Shown one piece after another: positions 18,932 to 28,664 of a stretch of DNA of 64,000 bases. The stretch is taken from contig URUD01000001.1 in NCBI GenBank assembly GCA_900550935.1, positions 62,001 through 126,000 on the forward strand. The letters run 5' to 3'. The notes under the pieces were generated by a model that was given only the letters and a program-made list of their open reading frames with translations, was not told the DNA's origin and did not search any database. The stretch comes from an uncultured Roseburia sp. (GTDB taxonomy: Bacteria > Bacillota > Clostridia > Lachnospirales > Lachnospiraceae). Numbering within the stretch: position 1 is the stretch's first letter; each line of letters begins with the position of its first letter. The position numbers and the translations under genes were made by a program.

Positions 18932-19900
18932 ATGCGGGAACAGCTTATACAGGAACTGATGCTCATATCAGAAGAAGAAAAAAAATATCAGTCAGGGCAG
19001 GGAAACATTGAAAAACAGTTATATGCCAAAGAGTCGATCAGTGAGATCGACCGGGAACTGCTGCTAAAAAGGGGGCGGCTTGTCACGGTGCGCCCACACA
19101 GCCGTTTTGTAGATTTTCCGGAGCATAGACATAATTATGTGGAGATGATGTATGTGGTGCAGGGAAACGTCACACATATTATTGAGGGAAAAGAGCTGAC
19201 ACTTTATAAGGGAGATATGCTGATGTTAAACCAGCAGGTATATCATGCGATCCGACGGGCAGAATATGAGGATATTGGCATCAATTTTATTGCCCTGCCG
19301 GAGTTCTTTGAGATTCCGCTTTCCATGCTGCATGAGAAAAATGTACTTGCTGAATTTATTGCCGGTGCATTCCGTCAGAAAGATCCTGCTTCCCATTACC
19401 TACTGTTTAGACTGCAGGGGGATCCGCAGGTGGAAAATCTTATGGAAAATATGATTGAATCCATGCTGCATGAACATGCAAATGAGGATGTGATCAATCA
19501 GTATTCCATGGGACTTGTATTTTTGTATCTGTTAAACCATCTTGAAAACTTAAGCCATAATTCGTCGATGGATTATAAAGAAACGGTTGTGCAGGCGGTG
19601 CTTGGGTACATTAACAGTGACTGTAAAAATGCGAATCTTACCAAGATCGCTGCGGATACGCATCAGTCTATGACAGTATTGAGCAGACTGATCAAGCAAA
19701 AGACTGGTTATACTTTTCAGGAACTGTTGCAGCATAAGCGTTTTGAGACAGCCGCGCATCTCCTTGCCGAGACAAATTTGTCGGTGGAAGAGATTGCATT
19801 GGATGTCGGCTACGAGAATCAAAGTTATTTTTTCCGGCAGTTTAAAGAACGATATGGTATGACCCCGCGGAAATACAGGATCTGTCATCAGCATCATTGA
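18932..19900 (+). CDS. AraC-family regulator, probable activator of rhaBAD
   Basis: 322 residues. The N-terminal cupin (FVDFPEHRHNYVEMMYVVQG) is the sugar-binding domain, and the C-terminal pair of helix-turn-helix motifs ends in the family signature (DVGYENQSYFFRQFKERYGM, then TPRKYR). It lies directly before rhaB on the same strand, so L-rhamnose is the likely effector by position; this is inference. A strong hairpin separates it from rhaB. Confidence 0.85.
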   Translation: MREQLIQELMLISEEEKKYQSGQGNIEKQLYAKESISEIDRELLLKRGRLVTVRPHSRFVDFPEHRHNYVEMMYVVQGNVTHIIEGKELTLYKGDMLMLNQQVYHAIRRAEYEDIGINFIALPEFFEIPLSMLHEKNVLAEFIAGAFRQKDPASHYLLFRLQGDPQVENLMENMIESMLHEHANEDVINQYSMGLVFLYLLNHLENLSHNSSMDYKETVVQAVLGYINSDCKNANLTKIAADTHQSMTVLSRLIKQKTGYTFQELLQHKRFETAAHLLAETNLSVEEIALDVGYENQSYFFRQFKERYGMTPRKYRICHQHH

Positions 19901-19907
19901 TAAATAG

Positions 19908-19962
19908 AAAATAAGGACAGTTTTTTAGTCGAATGAGAGCCTAAAAAACTGTCCTTATTTTT
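19908..19962 (+). terminator. Terminator or attenuator between araC and rhaB
   Basis: A 20-base arm from AAATAAGGACAG into TTTTTTAG pairs perfectly with CTAAAAAACTGTCCTTATTT across a 12-base loop, and T residues follow. Only about 30 bases lie between it and the rhaB ribosome-binding site, with no clear promoter there. Confidence 0.85.
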
Positions 19963-20004
19963 GTTATCCTAAGTCCAGAATAAAGAAAACACAAGGAGTA
20001 AGGG

Positions 20005-21417
20005 ATGGGGACAAATTATTATCTGGCTGTGGACATCGGGGCATCGAGTGGACGTCATATGCTTTCTCATATGGAGAACGGAAAAATGATCTTAGAAGAA
20101 ATATATCGTTTTCCAAATGGAATGGTGGAAAAAAATGGTCATAAAGTGTGGGATGTGGACAGGTTATTTCAGGAAATCTTAACCGGAATGAAAAAATGTG
20201 CGCTGGCAGGAAAAATCCCATACAGCATTGGCATTGATACATGGGCGGTCGATTTTATCCTGCTGGATGAAAAGGATGTGCGCATTGGGGAGGCAGTGGC
20301 ATATCGGGACAAACGGACGGAAGGAATGGACAGGAAGATATATGATATCATTTCCGAGGAAGCGTTGTATCAAAGAACAGGGATACAGAAGCAGATATTC
20401 AATACGATCTATCAGCTAATGGCAGTCAAAGAGCAGCGGCCGTGGCAGCTTGAACAGGCAAAAAGCATGTTGATGATACCGGATTATTTTCATTTTCTGC
20501 TGACAGGCAAAAAAGTACAGGAGTATACCAATGCGACGACCACACAGCTGGCAGATCCGGTTGCAAAAGACTGGGACATGGAACTGATCGAAAAAATTGG
20601 CTATCCGAAAGGAATTTTTCAGACGATCCAAAAACCGGGATATGAAGTTGGCAGGCTATCAGGTAAGATACAAAAAGAGGTGGGATTTGACTGTAAAGTG
20701 GTTCTTCCGCCAACGCATGATACCGCATCCGCAGTGGCAGCAGTTCCGACGCAGGAAGAACATGCACTCTATATCAGTTCCGGTACGTGGTCATTGATGG
20801 GAACGGAGCTGGGAGAGGCGGACTGCAGCAAGGAGAGCATGCTGCATAACATGACCAATGAGGGCGGTTACGATTACAGATTCCGCTATCTGAAAAATAT
20901 CATGGGACTGTGGATGATCCAGTCAGTGAAAAAAGAGAGTGCACCGGATCTGGGATTTGGGGAAATCTGTGCGCTTGCGTCAAAAGAAAAGATCATATCT
21001 TTCGTGGATGCCAATGACGCGAGATTCCTCGCACCGGAGAATATGACAGAGGAAGTAAAAAAAGCCTGTGAAGAATCCGGGCAGCAGGTTCCACAGACGA
21101 TAGGAGAACTTGCGGCAGTGATCTATCACAGTCTTGCAGAGTGTTATGCAAAAACGGTGGAGGAGATCGAGACACTGACCGGCATCACTTATCCGAAGAT
21201 ACAGATTGTCGGCGGAGGGGCAAATGCGCAGTACTTAAATGAACTTACGGCAAAGTATACAGGAAAGAATGTCTGTGCAGGTCCGACTGAGGCAACGGCA
21301 GTCGGAAACCTTGCAGCACAAATGATCGCGGCGGGTGAATTAAAAGACTTAAAGGCGGCGAGGGCATGCATCGCGGAGTCGTTTGAAATGAATATTTTTA
21401 GAAGCAATCGGCAATAG
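20005..21417 (+). CDS. rhaB: Rhamnulokinase
   Basis: FGGY-family kinase that phosphorylates L-rhamnulose at C1, the second step of rhamnose breakdown. N-terminal phosphate loop YLAVDIGASSGRHML, the catalytic-region WAVDF, sugar-site motif YRDKRTEGM, and the second-domain motifs SSGTWSLMG and IQIVGGGANAQYLNEL. Length 470 (family about 480). AAGGAG lies 6 bases before the ATG. First gene of rhaB-rhaA-rhaD, in pathway-consistent order. Confidence 0.95.
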   Translation: MGTNYYLAVDIGASSGRHMLSHMENGKMILEEIYRFPNGMVEKNGHKVWDVDRLFQEILTGMKKCALAGKIPYSIGIDTWAVDFILLDEKDVRIGEAVAYRDKRTEGMDRKIYDIISEEALYQRTGIQKQIFNTIYQLMAVKEQRPWQLEQAKSMLMIPDYFHFLLTGKKVQEYTNATTTQLADPVAKDWDMELIEKIGYPKGIFQTIQKPGYEVGRLSGKIQKEVGFDCKVVLPPTHDTASAVAAVPTQEEHALYISSGTWSLMGTELGEADCSKESMLHNMTNEGGYDYRFRYLKNIMGLWMIQSVKKESAPDLGFGEICALASKEKIISFVDANDARFLAPENMTEEVKKACEESGQQVPQTIGELAAVIYHSLAECYAKTVEEIETLTGITYPKIQIVGGGANAQYLNELTAKYTGKNVCAGPTEATAVGNLAAQMIAAGELKDLKAARACIAESFEMNIFRSNRQ

Positions 21418-21436
21418 CACAGAAATGGAGGACAAT

Positions 21437-22687
21437 ATGACAGGTTACGAAGCGGCAAAAGAAAAATACGCAGCACTGGGGGTAGATACAGACCTCGCAA
21501 TTGAGACATTAAAAAAGGTTCCAGTATCACTGCACTGCTGGCAGCTCGATGATGTGATCGGGTTTGATAATGACGGAGGTCTGACCGGAGGGATCCAGAC
21601 GACCGGAAATTATATGGGACGCGCAAAGACACCGGAGCAGCTTATGGCAGATATGGAAGAGGCAATGCGGTTGATGCCGGGAACTGCAAAGCTGAATATT
21701 CATGCGTCTTATGCGATTTTTGAGCCGGGAGAATTTGCAGACCGCGATGCCTTAGAGCCAAAGCATTTTGCAAAATGGGTAGAATTTGCAAAAAAACACA
21801 ACATGGGAATTGACTTCAATCCAACATTTTTCTCCCATGAAAAAGTAAAGGATGGATTGACTTTGTCAAGTCCGGACGAAGAGACAAGAAAGTTCTGGAT
21901 CAACCACGGAAAAGCATGTATTCGTATTTCAGAATACTTTGCAAAAGAGACCGGAATGCCATGTGTGATGAACATCTGGACTGGCGATGGTTTCAAGGAT
22001 GTTCCGGCAGATCGTATGGGACCGCGTCTCCGCTATAAGGATTCGATTGAACAGATTCTCTCAGAGCCATATGATAAAAATCTTGTAAAACCATGTGTGG
22101 AATCTAAAGTGTTTGGAATCGGTGTGGAGTCTTATACGGTAGGTTCTGCGGAGTTTACATTGAGCTTTGCAGCACTGCACGATGGATGTATGCCGCTTAT
22201 GGACAACGGACATTATCATCCGTTAGAGTATGTATCTGATAAGATCCCGGCAATGCTCTGTTTTTATCCGGAATTTGCGCTTCATATTACAAGAGGTGTG
22301 CGCTGGGATTCTGATCATGTGCTGATCCTGGATGATGAGACGAAAGAGATGGCAAAAGAGATCGTAAGAGATCATGCATTAGACCGTGTGTACATGGCAT
22401 TAGATTATTTTGATGCAAGCATTAACCGGGTTTCAGCTCTTGCAACCGGCTTCCGTAGCTGGCAGAAAGCACTGCTGATGGCTCTCTGCACACCGAATGA
22501 GATGTTAAAGGAACTTCAGGATACCAATCAGATGAGTAAACTCATGGTGATGAATGAGGCTGTGAAAATGCTTCCAATCGGAGAAATCTGGGAAGAGTAC
22601 TGCCGCAGGGAGGGTGTGTGCGACGATCTCCATTTTTATGATGAGATTGCAAAATATGAACACGAAGTGCTGGCAAAGAGAGCATAG
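21437..22687 (+). CDS. rhaA: L-rhamnose isomerase
   Basis: Converts L-rhamnose to L-rhamnulose, a metal-dependent TIM-barrel enzyme. Recognised from the full-length match to the family: SLHCWQLDDVIGFD, FNPTFFSHEKVKDGLTLS, MNIWTGDGFKDVPADR, LMDNGHYHPLEYVSDK and RGVRWDSDHV, which carry the substrate and Mn2+ ligands. The start at 21437 was chosen because GGAGG ends 5 bases before it; the in-frame ATG at 21425 contains that ribosome-binding site and is too early. 416 residues, a normal length. It lies 19 bases after rhaB. Confidence 0.97.
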   Translation: MTGYEAAKEKYAALGVDTDLAIETLKKVPVSLHCWQLDDVIGFDNDGGLTGGIQTTGNYMGRAKTPEQLMADMEEAMRLMPGTAKLNIHASYAIFEPGEFADRDALEPKHFAKWVEFAKKHNMGIDFNPTFFSHEKVKDGLTLSSPDEETRKFWINHGKACIRISEYFAKETGMPCVMNIWTGDGFKDVPADRMGPRLRYKDSIEQILSEPYDKNLVKPCVESKVFGIGVESYTVGSAEFTLSFAALHDGCMPLMDNGHYHPLEYVSDKIPAMLCFYPEFALHITRGVRWDSDHVLILDDETKEMAKEIVRDHALDRVYMALDYFDASINRVSALATGFRSWQKALLMALCTPNEMLKELQDTNQMSKLMVMNEAVKMLPIGEIWEEYCRREGVCDDLHFYDEIAKYEHEVLAKRA

Positions 22688-22711
22688 AACATAGAAGAGA
22701 GGTAAATAAAT

Positions 22712-23533
22712 ATGAAATTTTTAGATGCAGAATTTGTACAGGGATTTATCCGTATGGCAAACGACGGATGGGAGCAGGGATGGCATGAAAGAAATGGTGG
22801 AAATCTTTCTTATCGTGTCAAACCGGAGGAAGTGGAATCTGTAAAAGAAAACTTTGAGGCAAAGGAATGGCAGCCAATCGGAACAACCGTTCCAAATCTG
22901 GCGGGAGAATATTTTCTTGTGACCGGAAGCGGAAAGTATTTCCGTAATGTCATCATTAAACCGGAAGATTCCATCTGTATGATCGAACTGGATGACAAAG
23001 GGGAAAATTACCGCATCGTATGGGGAATGGTAAACGGCGGCAGACCAACATCAGAACTTCCAAGCCATCTGATGAATCTGGAAGTAAAGAAACTTCAAAA
23101 TCCGAACTACCGTGTCGTATACCATGCACACACTACGAATATAATTGCACTGACGTTTGTTCTGCCATTGGAAGATAAAGTGTTTACGAGAGAACTCTGG
23201 GAGATGGCAACTGAATGTCCGGTCGTATTTCCGGCAGGCATTGGCGTGGTTCCGTGGATGGTACCGGGCGGCAGGGAGATTGCGGTTGCAACCAGTGAAC
23301 TGATGAAAAAATATGATCTTGCAATCTGGGCGCATCATGGCATGTTTGCAGCCGGGGAAGATTTTGACCTGACATTTGGTCTGATGCACACCGCAGAAAA
23401 GTCCGCAGAGATTCTGGTAAAAATGCTTTCCATGAGACCGGATAAGTTACAGACCATCACACCGGATAATTTCCGTCATCTCGCAAAAGATTTCCATGTC
23501 ACACTGCCGGAAGAATTTTTATATGAAAAATAA
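22712..23533 (+). CDS. rhaD: Rhamnulose-1-phosphate aldolase
   Basis: Class II zinc aldolase that splits L-rhamnulose 1-phosphate into dihydroxyacetone phosphate and L-lactaldehyde. Features: ERNGGNLSYRV, LVTGSGKYFRNV, the Zn-binding VVYHAHTTNIIAL and later IWAHHGMFAAGE, with Glu/His ligands placed as in the araD/fucA fold. 273 residues, standard. Last gene of the rha operon; a hairpin follows. No lactaldehyde reductase or microcompartment gene is in the window, so the fate of lactaldehyde must be coded elsewhere. Confidence 0.96.
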   Translation: MKFLDAEFVQGFIRMANDGWEQGWHERNGGNLSYRVKPEEVESVKENFEAKEWQPIGTTVPNLAGEYFLVTGSGKYFRNVIIKPEDSICMIELDDKGENYRIVWGMVNGGRPTSELPSHLMNLEVKKLQNPNYRVVYHAHTTNIIALTFVLPLEDKVFTRELWEMATECPVVFPAGIGVVPWMVPGGREIAVATSELMKKYDLAIWAHHGMFAAGEDFDLTFGLMHTAEKSAEILVKMLSMRPDKLQTITPDNFRHLAKDFHVTLPEEFLYEK

Positions 23534-23536
23534 CTG

Positions 23537-24727
23537 CTAGTATGAGCGATATGTGGATGGTGTCATCCCATATCGCTTTTTAAATACTTTCACAAAATAA
23601 TTGCTGTCAGAATACCCCACATACATTGCAATTTCCGCAATAGAAAGTTTTGAGGTTTTTAAGAGCTCGGCGGCTTTTTTTGTGCGCAAATTTCCTATAT
23701 ATGTGGTCAGGGTAACTCCAAGTTCTTTTTTAAATAGACGGGACAGGTACTCTTCACTTATATGGTTTGTATCAGATAATTCATGCAGGGAAATATTCTG
23801 TGTATAGTTAATCGAGATATAGTTTAGTACATCCCTGATAATAGGAGAGTATTGTGCCATATGCTTTGTATCCTGAACAGCCTGAGCCAACTGGATCAAC
23901 ATATCTTTTTGAACTTTATCCAATTCAGAGCCAGTTCTTGCGGAGGCAAATTTCTGGATACTCTCTCGTGTTATTTCATCTATTTTTACTACCGGGCAGC
24001 CACCGAACTCAGCCGCTTTCCTGGCTATGGTTCTAAGGATGGCAAAACCATTCCAGTCTGTACAGTAGAGAGAACGCTGAGAGATTGAAGTATTGGCATA
24101 ATAGTTGCTTGCTATACTGTCAAAAGCCATACGGACTCCGTCTACATCCCCATCTGATATTTTTCTGAGAAAATAGTTTTCCATTTCGTATCGGTCTATT
24201 ATTTGATAATAGGTATTATTGGATTCCAAAACCAGCTTATCGGTCTCAATTTTCTCATGGAATCCTGTCAGCTTTCTGTAGGAAAATTCAGGAGTATTTG
24301 GTATAAATGTACGCATAGTGGCAAGTACAGTACCACGAATCATGGAATAGCTGAGCTGAGGAAATTGATTGTAGTATAGCTTTAGTGGCAGTAAAATGCT
24401 TGCAGGGAGTTTGTGGGATGCTAATAATTCCTGCATTTCCTGTGATGAAAAAGTATTTTTTACATATGGTCCAAGCAGATAATACTTATTGTCAAAGCAA
24501 AACAGAAGCAGGTTTGTATCCAGATAGTCTGTGATCTCATAAAATACTTCCCTTTGGACATTTTCCAGCAGATAACTCAGATATTTTGCTGTGTACATTG
24601 GCTGAAGTGTTTTCTCAAAACAATTTTGCTGCTCGAATGAATTAAGAGAGGTATTATCACTTGAAATATTGTAGATACTGATGCCTAGTATGTTTTTTAT
24701 AAATCCCATGAAAATTTTCTCGTTCAT
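23537..24727 (-). CDS. AraC-family regulator of the rhamnoside operon (inferred)
   Basis: 396 residues. The N-terminal 280 residues show no cupin or PAS motif that I recognise. The C-terminal domain is a clear AraC double helix-turn-helix (YISINYTQNISLHELSD, then AMYVGYSDSNYFVKVFKKRY and TPSTYRSY). The start at 24727 follows AGAGG by 6 bases; a longer frame to 24751 lacks a binding site. It is divergent from the GPH symporter gene across 166 bp and convergent with rhaD, 3 bases between stops. By position it controls the symporter-hydrolase operon; the effector is unknown. Confidence 0.85.
   Translation of the reverse strand: MNEKIFMGFIKNILGISIYNISSDNTSLNSFEQQNCFEKTLQPMYTAKYLSYLLENVQREVFYEITDYLDTNLLLFCFDNKYYLLGPYVKNTFSSQEMQELLASHKLPASILLPLKLYYNQFPQLSYSMIRGTVLATMRTFIPNTPEFSYRKLTGFHEKIETDKLVLESNNTYYQIIDRYEMENYFLRKISDGDVDGVRMAFDSIASNYYANTSISQRSLYCTDWNGFAILRTIARKAAEFGGCPVVKIDEITRESIQKFASARTGSELDKVQKDMLIQLAQAVQDTKHMAQYSPIIRDVLNYISINYTQNISLHELSDTNHISEEYLSRLFKKELGVTLTTYIGNLRTKKAAELLKTSKLSIAEIAMYVGYSDSNYFVKVFKKRYGMTPSTYRSY
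23545..23582 (+). terminator. Terminator after rhaD
   Basis: AGCGATATGTGGATG (23545-23559) pairs with CATCCCATATCGCT (23564-23577), one base bulged, followed by a run of five T. It lies inside the last codons of the opposite-strand AraC gene. Confidence 0.75.
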
Positions 24728-24893
24728 TATGTATCCTCTATCACGTATCACTTCAGAAAGTGAACTGCGATTTTTTTACTGATGTCAAAATAATTCTATC
24801 AGTATCAAATATATTCTAACTATATCACGGTTCCTATGTTAATGTAAATATAGATTAAAAAAACTTTAAAGCAAAAGATATATGGAGGTTTTT

Positions 24894-26378
24894 ATGGGGA
24901 AGGAAAAGAAATTAACTCAAAGTGAAATTGACGGGGTACAATACCGTCGTGCAAAGCTATGGCAGATTATTTTGTATTCATGTAATGCAATGGTAGGAAT
25001 GTCAGTATACTCATTAATCGGAATGGCAAGCTATAGTGCCAGCGTTGGATATGGAATTTCAACGGCTATTGTTGGAATCATTCTGACATGTACACGTATT
25101 TTTGATGGAATAACAGACCCGATTTTGGCACTTATCTATGATAAGGTAAACACAAAATTTGGAAGACTCAGAGTGCTTCTCATCGGAGGTTTTGTTATCG
25201 AAGCAATTGCGCTCGTTGCAATGTTTGATGCATTTTCATCAAAGGGACATGGAATTGTTGTATTTACATTGCTTTATGTCATCTATGTAATTGGATACAC
25301 TGTTACAAACATAACAGCACAGACATTACCGGCAATTATGACAAATGATCCAAAACAGCGACCTACAATCGGAGTATGGCAGACAGCATTTAACTATTTA
25401 GTACCTATGATTATGACAGTTGTGCTCAACATGGTATTACTTCCTAAGTTCGGTGGTACATACAATCAGGGCTTCCTGTCAGCAGCAGTACGTGTATGTA
25501 TGCTGGTGGCGGCAATCGGTACAATACTTGTCTGCATTGGTATCTCAGCCTATGACAAACCTGAGTATTACCTGGGCATCAAGAAGCAGGAGCCACTAAA
25601 GGTTAAGGATATGCTTGAGGTATTAAAGGGAAATAAACCATTGCAGGCATATATTGCAGCTCAGGCATCTGACAAGATAGCGCAACAGACAGCATCACAG
25701 GCAGTAATCACTACGATGCTCTTTGGAATTGTCATTGGAGACATGAGTCTTGCCACAATGCTTTCTGTTATAAGTATGCTCCCATCAATTGTATTTGCGG
25801 GCTTTGGAGCCAGATATGCAGGAAAATATGGAAGCAAAAATGCAATTGTGACATGGACAAAAATCTGTATGGTAGTTGCAACAATTACATTTGTTTTCTT
25901 TGCTGTAATAGATCCGCATACAATCGCTTCTTTTGGATTTACAATGATTGCATATGTGGTATTTACACTTGTATTAAACGGAGCAAAAATGTGCGTTACA
26001 ACAGCAGATGTATCATTTATGGCAGATATTGTAGACTATGAGCTTGACAGAAGTGGCAGATATGTACCAGCTGTCATTACAGGAACATATAGTTTAATAG
26101 ACAAGCTGATTTCTTCATTATCAGCATTAATCGCTACAGGAGCAGTTGCAGTTATTGGGTATACAAACAGTATGCCTCAGCCAAATGAGCCACTTACAAC
26201 CCCTATTTTTGTGGTAACAATGGTAGTATACTATGGATTACCCTTAATCGGATGGCTTGTAACACTTATAGCTATGAAGAATTGTAATCTTACAAAAGAG
26301 GAAATGGTTGAAGTACAGAAGCGAATTGAGACAAAGAAAAAAGAAATGAAGGAAAAAACGATAGAGGAATATGTGTAA
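24894..26378 (+). CDS. GPH-family sugar:cation symporter
   Basis: Twelve-helix MFS transporter of the glycoside-pentoside-hexuronide group (MelB/XylP-like), 494 residues. The cation-site region DGITDPILALIYDKVNTKFG with GRLR matches the family's helix II/loop signature, and a second marker is MADIVDYELDRSGRY. It brings a glycoside into the cytoplasm with Na+ or H+. GGAGG ends 5 bases before the ATG at 24894, so the in-frame ATG at 24882 is rejected. First gene of the operon; the next gene's start codon directly follows its stop. With only cytoplasmic hydrolases downstream, the cargo is probably a di- or trisaccharide, or a glycoside. Confidence 0.93.
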   Translation: MGKEKKLTQSEIDGVQYRRAKLWQIILYSCNAMVGMSVYSLIGMASYSASVGYGISTAIVGIILTCTRIFDGITDPILALIYDKVNTKFGRLRVLLIGGFVIEAIALVAMFDAFSSKGHGIVVFTLLYVIYVIGYTVTNITAQTLPAIMTNDPKQRPTIGVWQTAFNYLVPMIMTVVLNMVLLPKFGGTYNQGFLSAAVRVCMLVAAIGTILVCIGISAYDKPEYYLGIKKQEPLKVKDMLEVLKGNKPLQAYIAAQASDKIAQQTASQAVITTMLFGIVIGDMSLATMLSVISMLPSIVFAGFGARYAGKYGSKNAIVTWTKICMVVATITFVFFAVIDPHTIASFGFTMIAYVVFTLVLNGAKMCVTTADVSFMADIVDYELDRSGRYVPAVITGTYSLIDKLISSLSALIATGAVAVIGYTNSMPQPNEPLTTPIFVVTMVVYYGLPLIGWLVTLIAMKNCNLTKEEMVEVQKRIETKKKEMKEKTIEEYV

Positions 26379-26379
26379 T

Positions 26380-28644
26380 ATGAGAAAAACAGTTTTATTT
26401 AATGATAATTACATATTTGAAAAGGAGGGCGTTACTGAAAAAGTGACTCTTCCACATACCTGGAATGCAGTAGACGGACAGAGCGCATCTGATTATTACA
26501 GAGGAGAATGCACTTATACAAAGAAATTCAGCAGACCAGAACTTGAGGCGGGAGAACAGCTATACCTTGAGTTGAACGGAGCAAACTCATCATCAAAGGT
26601 AAGTTTAAATGGAAAATTACTTGCATCACATGACGGAGGCTACTCTACCTATCGGGTAAACCTGACACATGAACTTTTGAATGAAAATGAACTTCAAATT
26701 AAGGTCGATAATTCACCAAATGACCATGTATACCCTCAGAAAGCGGATTTTACATTTTATGGTGGATTATACAGAGATGTGAAGCTCATTACAGTGCCAG
26801 AGAGTCATTTTGATCTGGGGTATTATGGTGGAAAAGGCTTTTATGTGACACCTGAAATGAAAGAGGATGGCAGAGCAGAAATTAGATTTGATGCATATAT
26901 ATGTGGTGATGCAGATGAGGTCAGTGTCTTAGTAAATGGTGATTCGGATCCACGGAGTGTAACGCTGAATATTCCGGCTGATGATACACAGACACTGTAT
27001 GATGAGAGCGCACTTGGTGAAATCAAACATTTTACCGGAACGATTATTATTGATAATCCACACCTGTGGAATGGATTACAGGATCCATTTTTATACACAG
27101 CGAAAGCAGAGCTTAAGAAAAATGGCGGGGCAATAGATGAAGTTACAACAAAATTTGGATGCAGAAGCTATTACTTTGATCCAGAAAAAGGATTTTTCCT
27201 GAATGGAAAAAACTATCCTCTCAGGGGTGTATCCCGTCATCAGGACAGGTTTGGTGTTGGAAATGCACTCACAAAAGAGATGCATGAGGAAGATATGGAG
27301 CTGATATTATCAGTGGGAGCGAACTCCATCCGGCTTGCGCATTATCAGCATGATCAGTATTTCTATGATTTGTGTGATGAAAAAGGAATTGTAGCATGGG
27401 CTGAGATACCATATATTACAGTACATATGGATGGTGGAAGAGAAAACACAATCTCACAGATGAAGGAGCTTATTGTTCAAAACTATAATCATGCTTCCGT
27501 TATTTGCTGGGCTATCTCAAATGAGATATCTTTGCAGGGTGTGACAGAGGATCTGTTAGAAAATCATAGAATATTAAACAATCTGATTCACAGAATGGAT
27601 AAGAGCCGGGTATCTGCAATGGCAAATCTGTTTATGCTTGAGACAGACAGTCCACTTGTAAGCCTTCCTGATATCAGGGGTTATAATCTCTATTATGGAT
27701 GGTATGTGGGGGAGTTAGAGGATAATGATGTATTTTTTGACCAGTTCCACAAAGAACATCCGGATACAGTGATCGGACTGACTGAGTATGGTGCAGATTC
27801 TGTAATTACATTGCAGTCACCAAAGCCGCAGAAAGGGGATTATACAGAAAGCTATATGGCAGTGTATCATGAGCATATGCTTGAGATGATTTCCAAAAGA
27901 CCATACCTGTGGGGCACCTATGTGTGGAATATGTTTGAATTTGCCGCTGCAGGACGAGATGAGGCGGGCGATCCTGGGAAAAATCACAAGGGGCTTATTA
28001 CCTTTGACAGAAAAGAGAAAAAGGATGCCTTTTATATCTACAAGGCATGGTGGAGCGATGAACCATTTGTTCATCTTTGTGGCAGAAGATATGCAGACCG
28101 TATAGAACCAGTTACAGAGATTAAGGTTTACTCTAACCAGAAACGGATAGCCCTTTATGTGGATGGAAAACTCTTTGAAGAGCAGGAAGGTGAGCATATC
28201 TTCAAGTTTGAAGTACCAATTAGTGGCGAACATGCTGTAAAAGTAGTTTGTATGGATGATGAAGCATTAAGCGATGAAATGACAATCAAAAAGGTCAGCG
28301 AACCAAATCCAGCATATTTTATGGATGCCACAAAGGTCCGCAACTGGTTTGAAAAGACAGAGAAAGAGCCGGCAGGCGGGGAGGGAGAGTATCTCTCATT
28401 AAACAGCACAATGGCAGAGATACAGGCAACACCGGAGGGTGCGGCACTTCTTGATCAGATGATGAAGCAGATGCAGGGATCAGTGGCTGGTGGCATGGGA
28501 AAAAATGTAAAGATACCAAAGGCAATGATGGCTATGATTGCCAGACAGCCGCTAAAGAAGCTCTTGGCACAGGGAGGAATCGATGCAGAGGGAGAGCAGG
28601 CAAAGATGCTTGCAGCAGCACTTGGAAGAATCAAAAAGAAGTAA
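26380..28644 (+). CDS. Glycoside hydrolase family 2 (beta-galactosidase/glucuronidase type)
   Basis: 755-residue retaining beta-glycosidase without a signal peptide. Domains: jelly-roll sugar-binding domain (LPHTWNAVDG, HDGGYSTYRV, DFTFYGGLYRDVKL), an immunoglobulin-like domain, then a TIM barrel with RGVSRHQDR, acid/base Glu382 in SNEIS and nucleophile Glu469 in LTEYG, then a beta domain. The last 110 residues are an extra Met-rich helical tail also present in the second GH2 enzyme at 46649. Start at 26380 fits GAGG 12 bases upstream better than the ATG at 26371. Exact specificity cannot be read from sequence. Confidence 0.92.
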   Translation: MRKTVLFNDNYIFEKEGVTEKVTLPHTWNAVDGQSASDYYRGECTYTKKFSRPELEAGEQLYLELNGANSSSKVSLNGKLLASHDGGYSTYRVNLTHELLNENELQIKVDNSPNDHVYPQKADFTFYGGLYRDVKLITVPESHFDLGYYGGKGFYVTPEMKEDGRAEIRFDAYICGDADEVSVLVNGDSDPRSVTLNIPADDTQTLYDESALGEIKHFTGTIIIDNPHLWNGLQDPFLYTAKAELKKNGGAIDEVTTKFGCRSYYFDPEKGFFLNGKNYPLRGVSRHQDRFGVGNALTKEMHEEDMELILSVGANSIRLAHYQHDQYFYDLCDEKGIVAWAEIPYITVHMDGGRENTISQMKELIVQNYNHASVICWAISNEISLQGVTEDLLENHRILNNLIHRMDKSRVSAMANLFMLETDSPLVSLPDIRGYNLYYGWYVGELEDNDVFFDQFHKEHPDTVIGLTEYGADSVITLQSPKPQKGDYTESYMAVYHEHMLEMISKRPYLWGTYVWNMFEFAAAGRDEAGDPGKNHKGLITFDRKEKKDAFYIYKAWWSDEPFVHLCGRRYADRIEPVTEIKVYSNQKRIALYVDGKLFEEQEGEHIFKFEVPISGEHAVKVVCMDDEALSDEMTIKKVSEPNPAYFMDATKVRNWFEKTEKEPAGGEGEYLSLNSTMAEIQATPEGAALLDQMMKQMQGSVAGGMGKNVKIPKAMMAMIARQPLKKLLAQGGIDAEGEQAKMLAAALGRIKKK

Positions 28645-28664
28645 GGAAAATGAGGTCAGATAAA

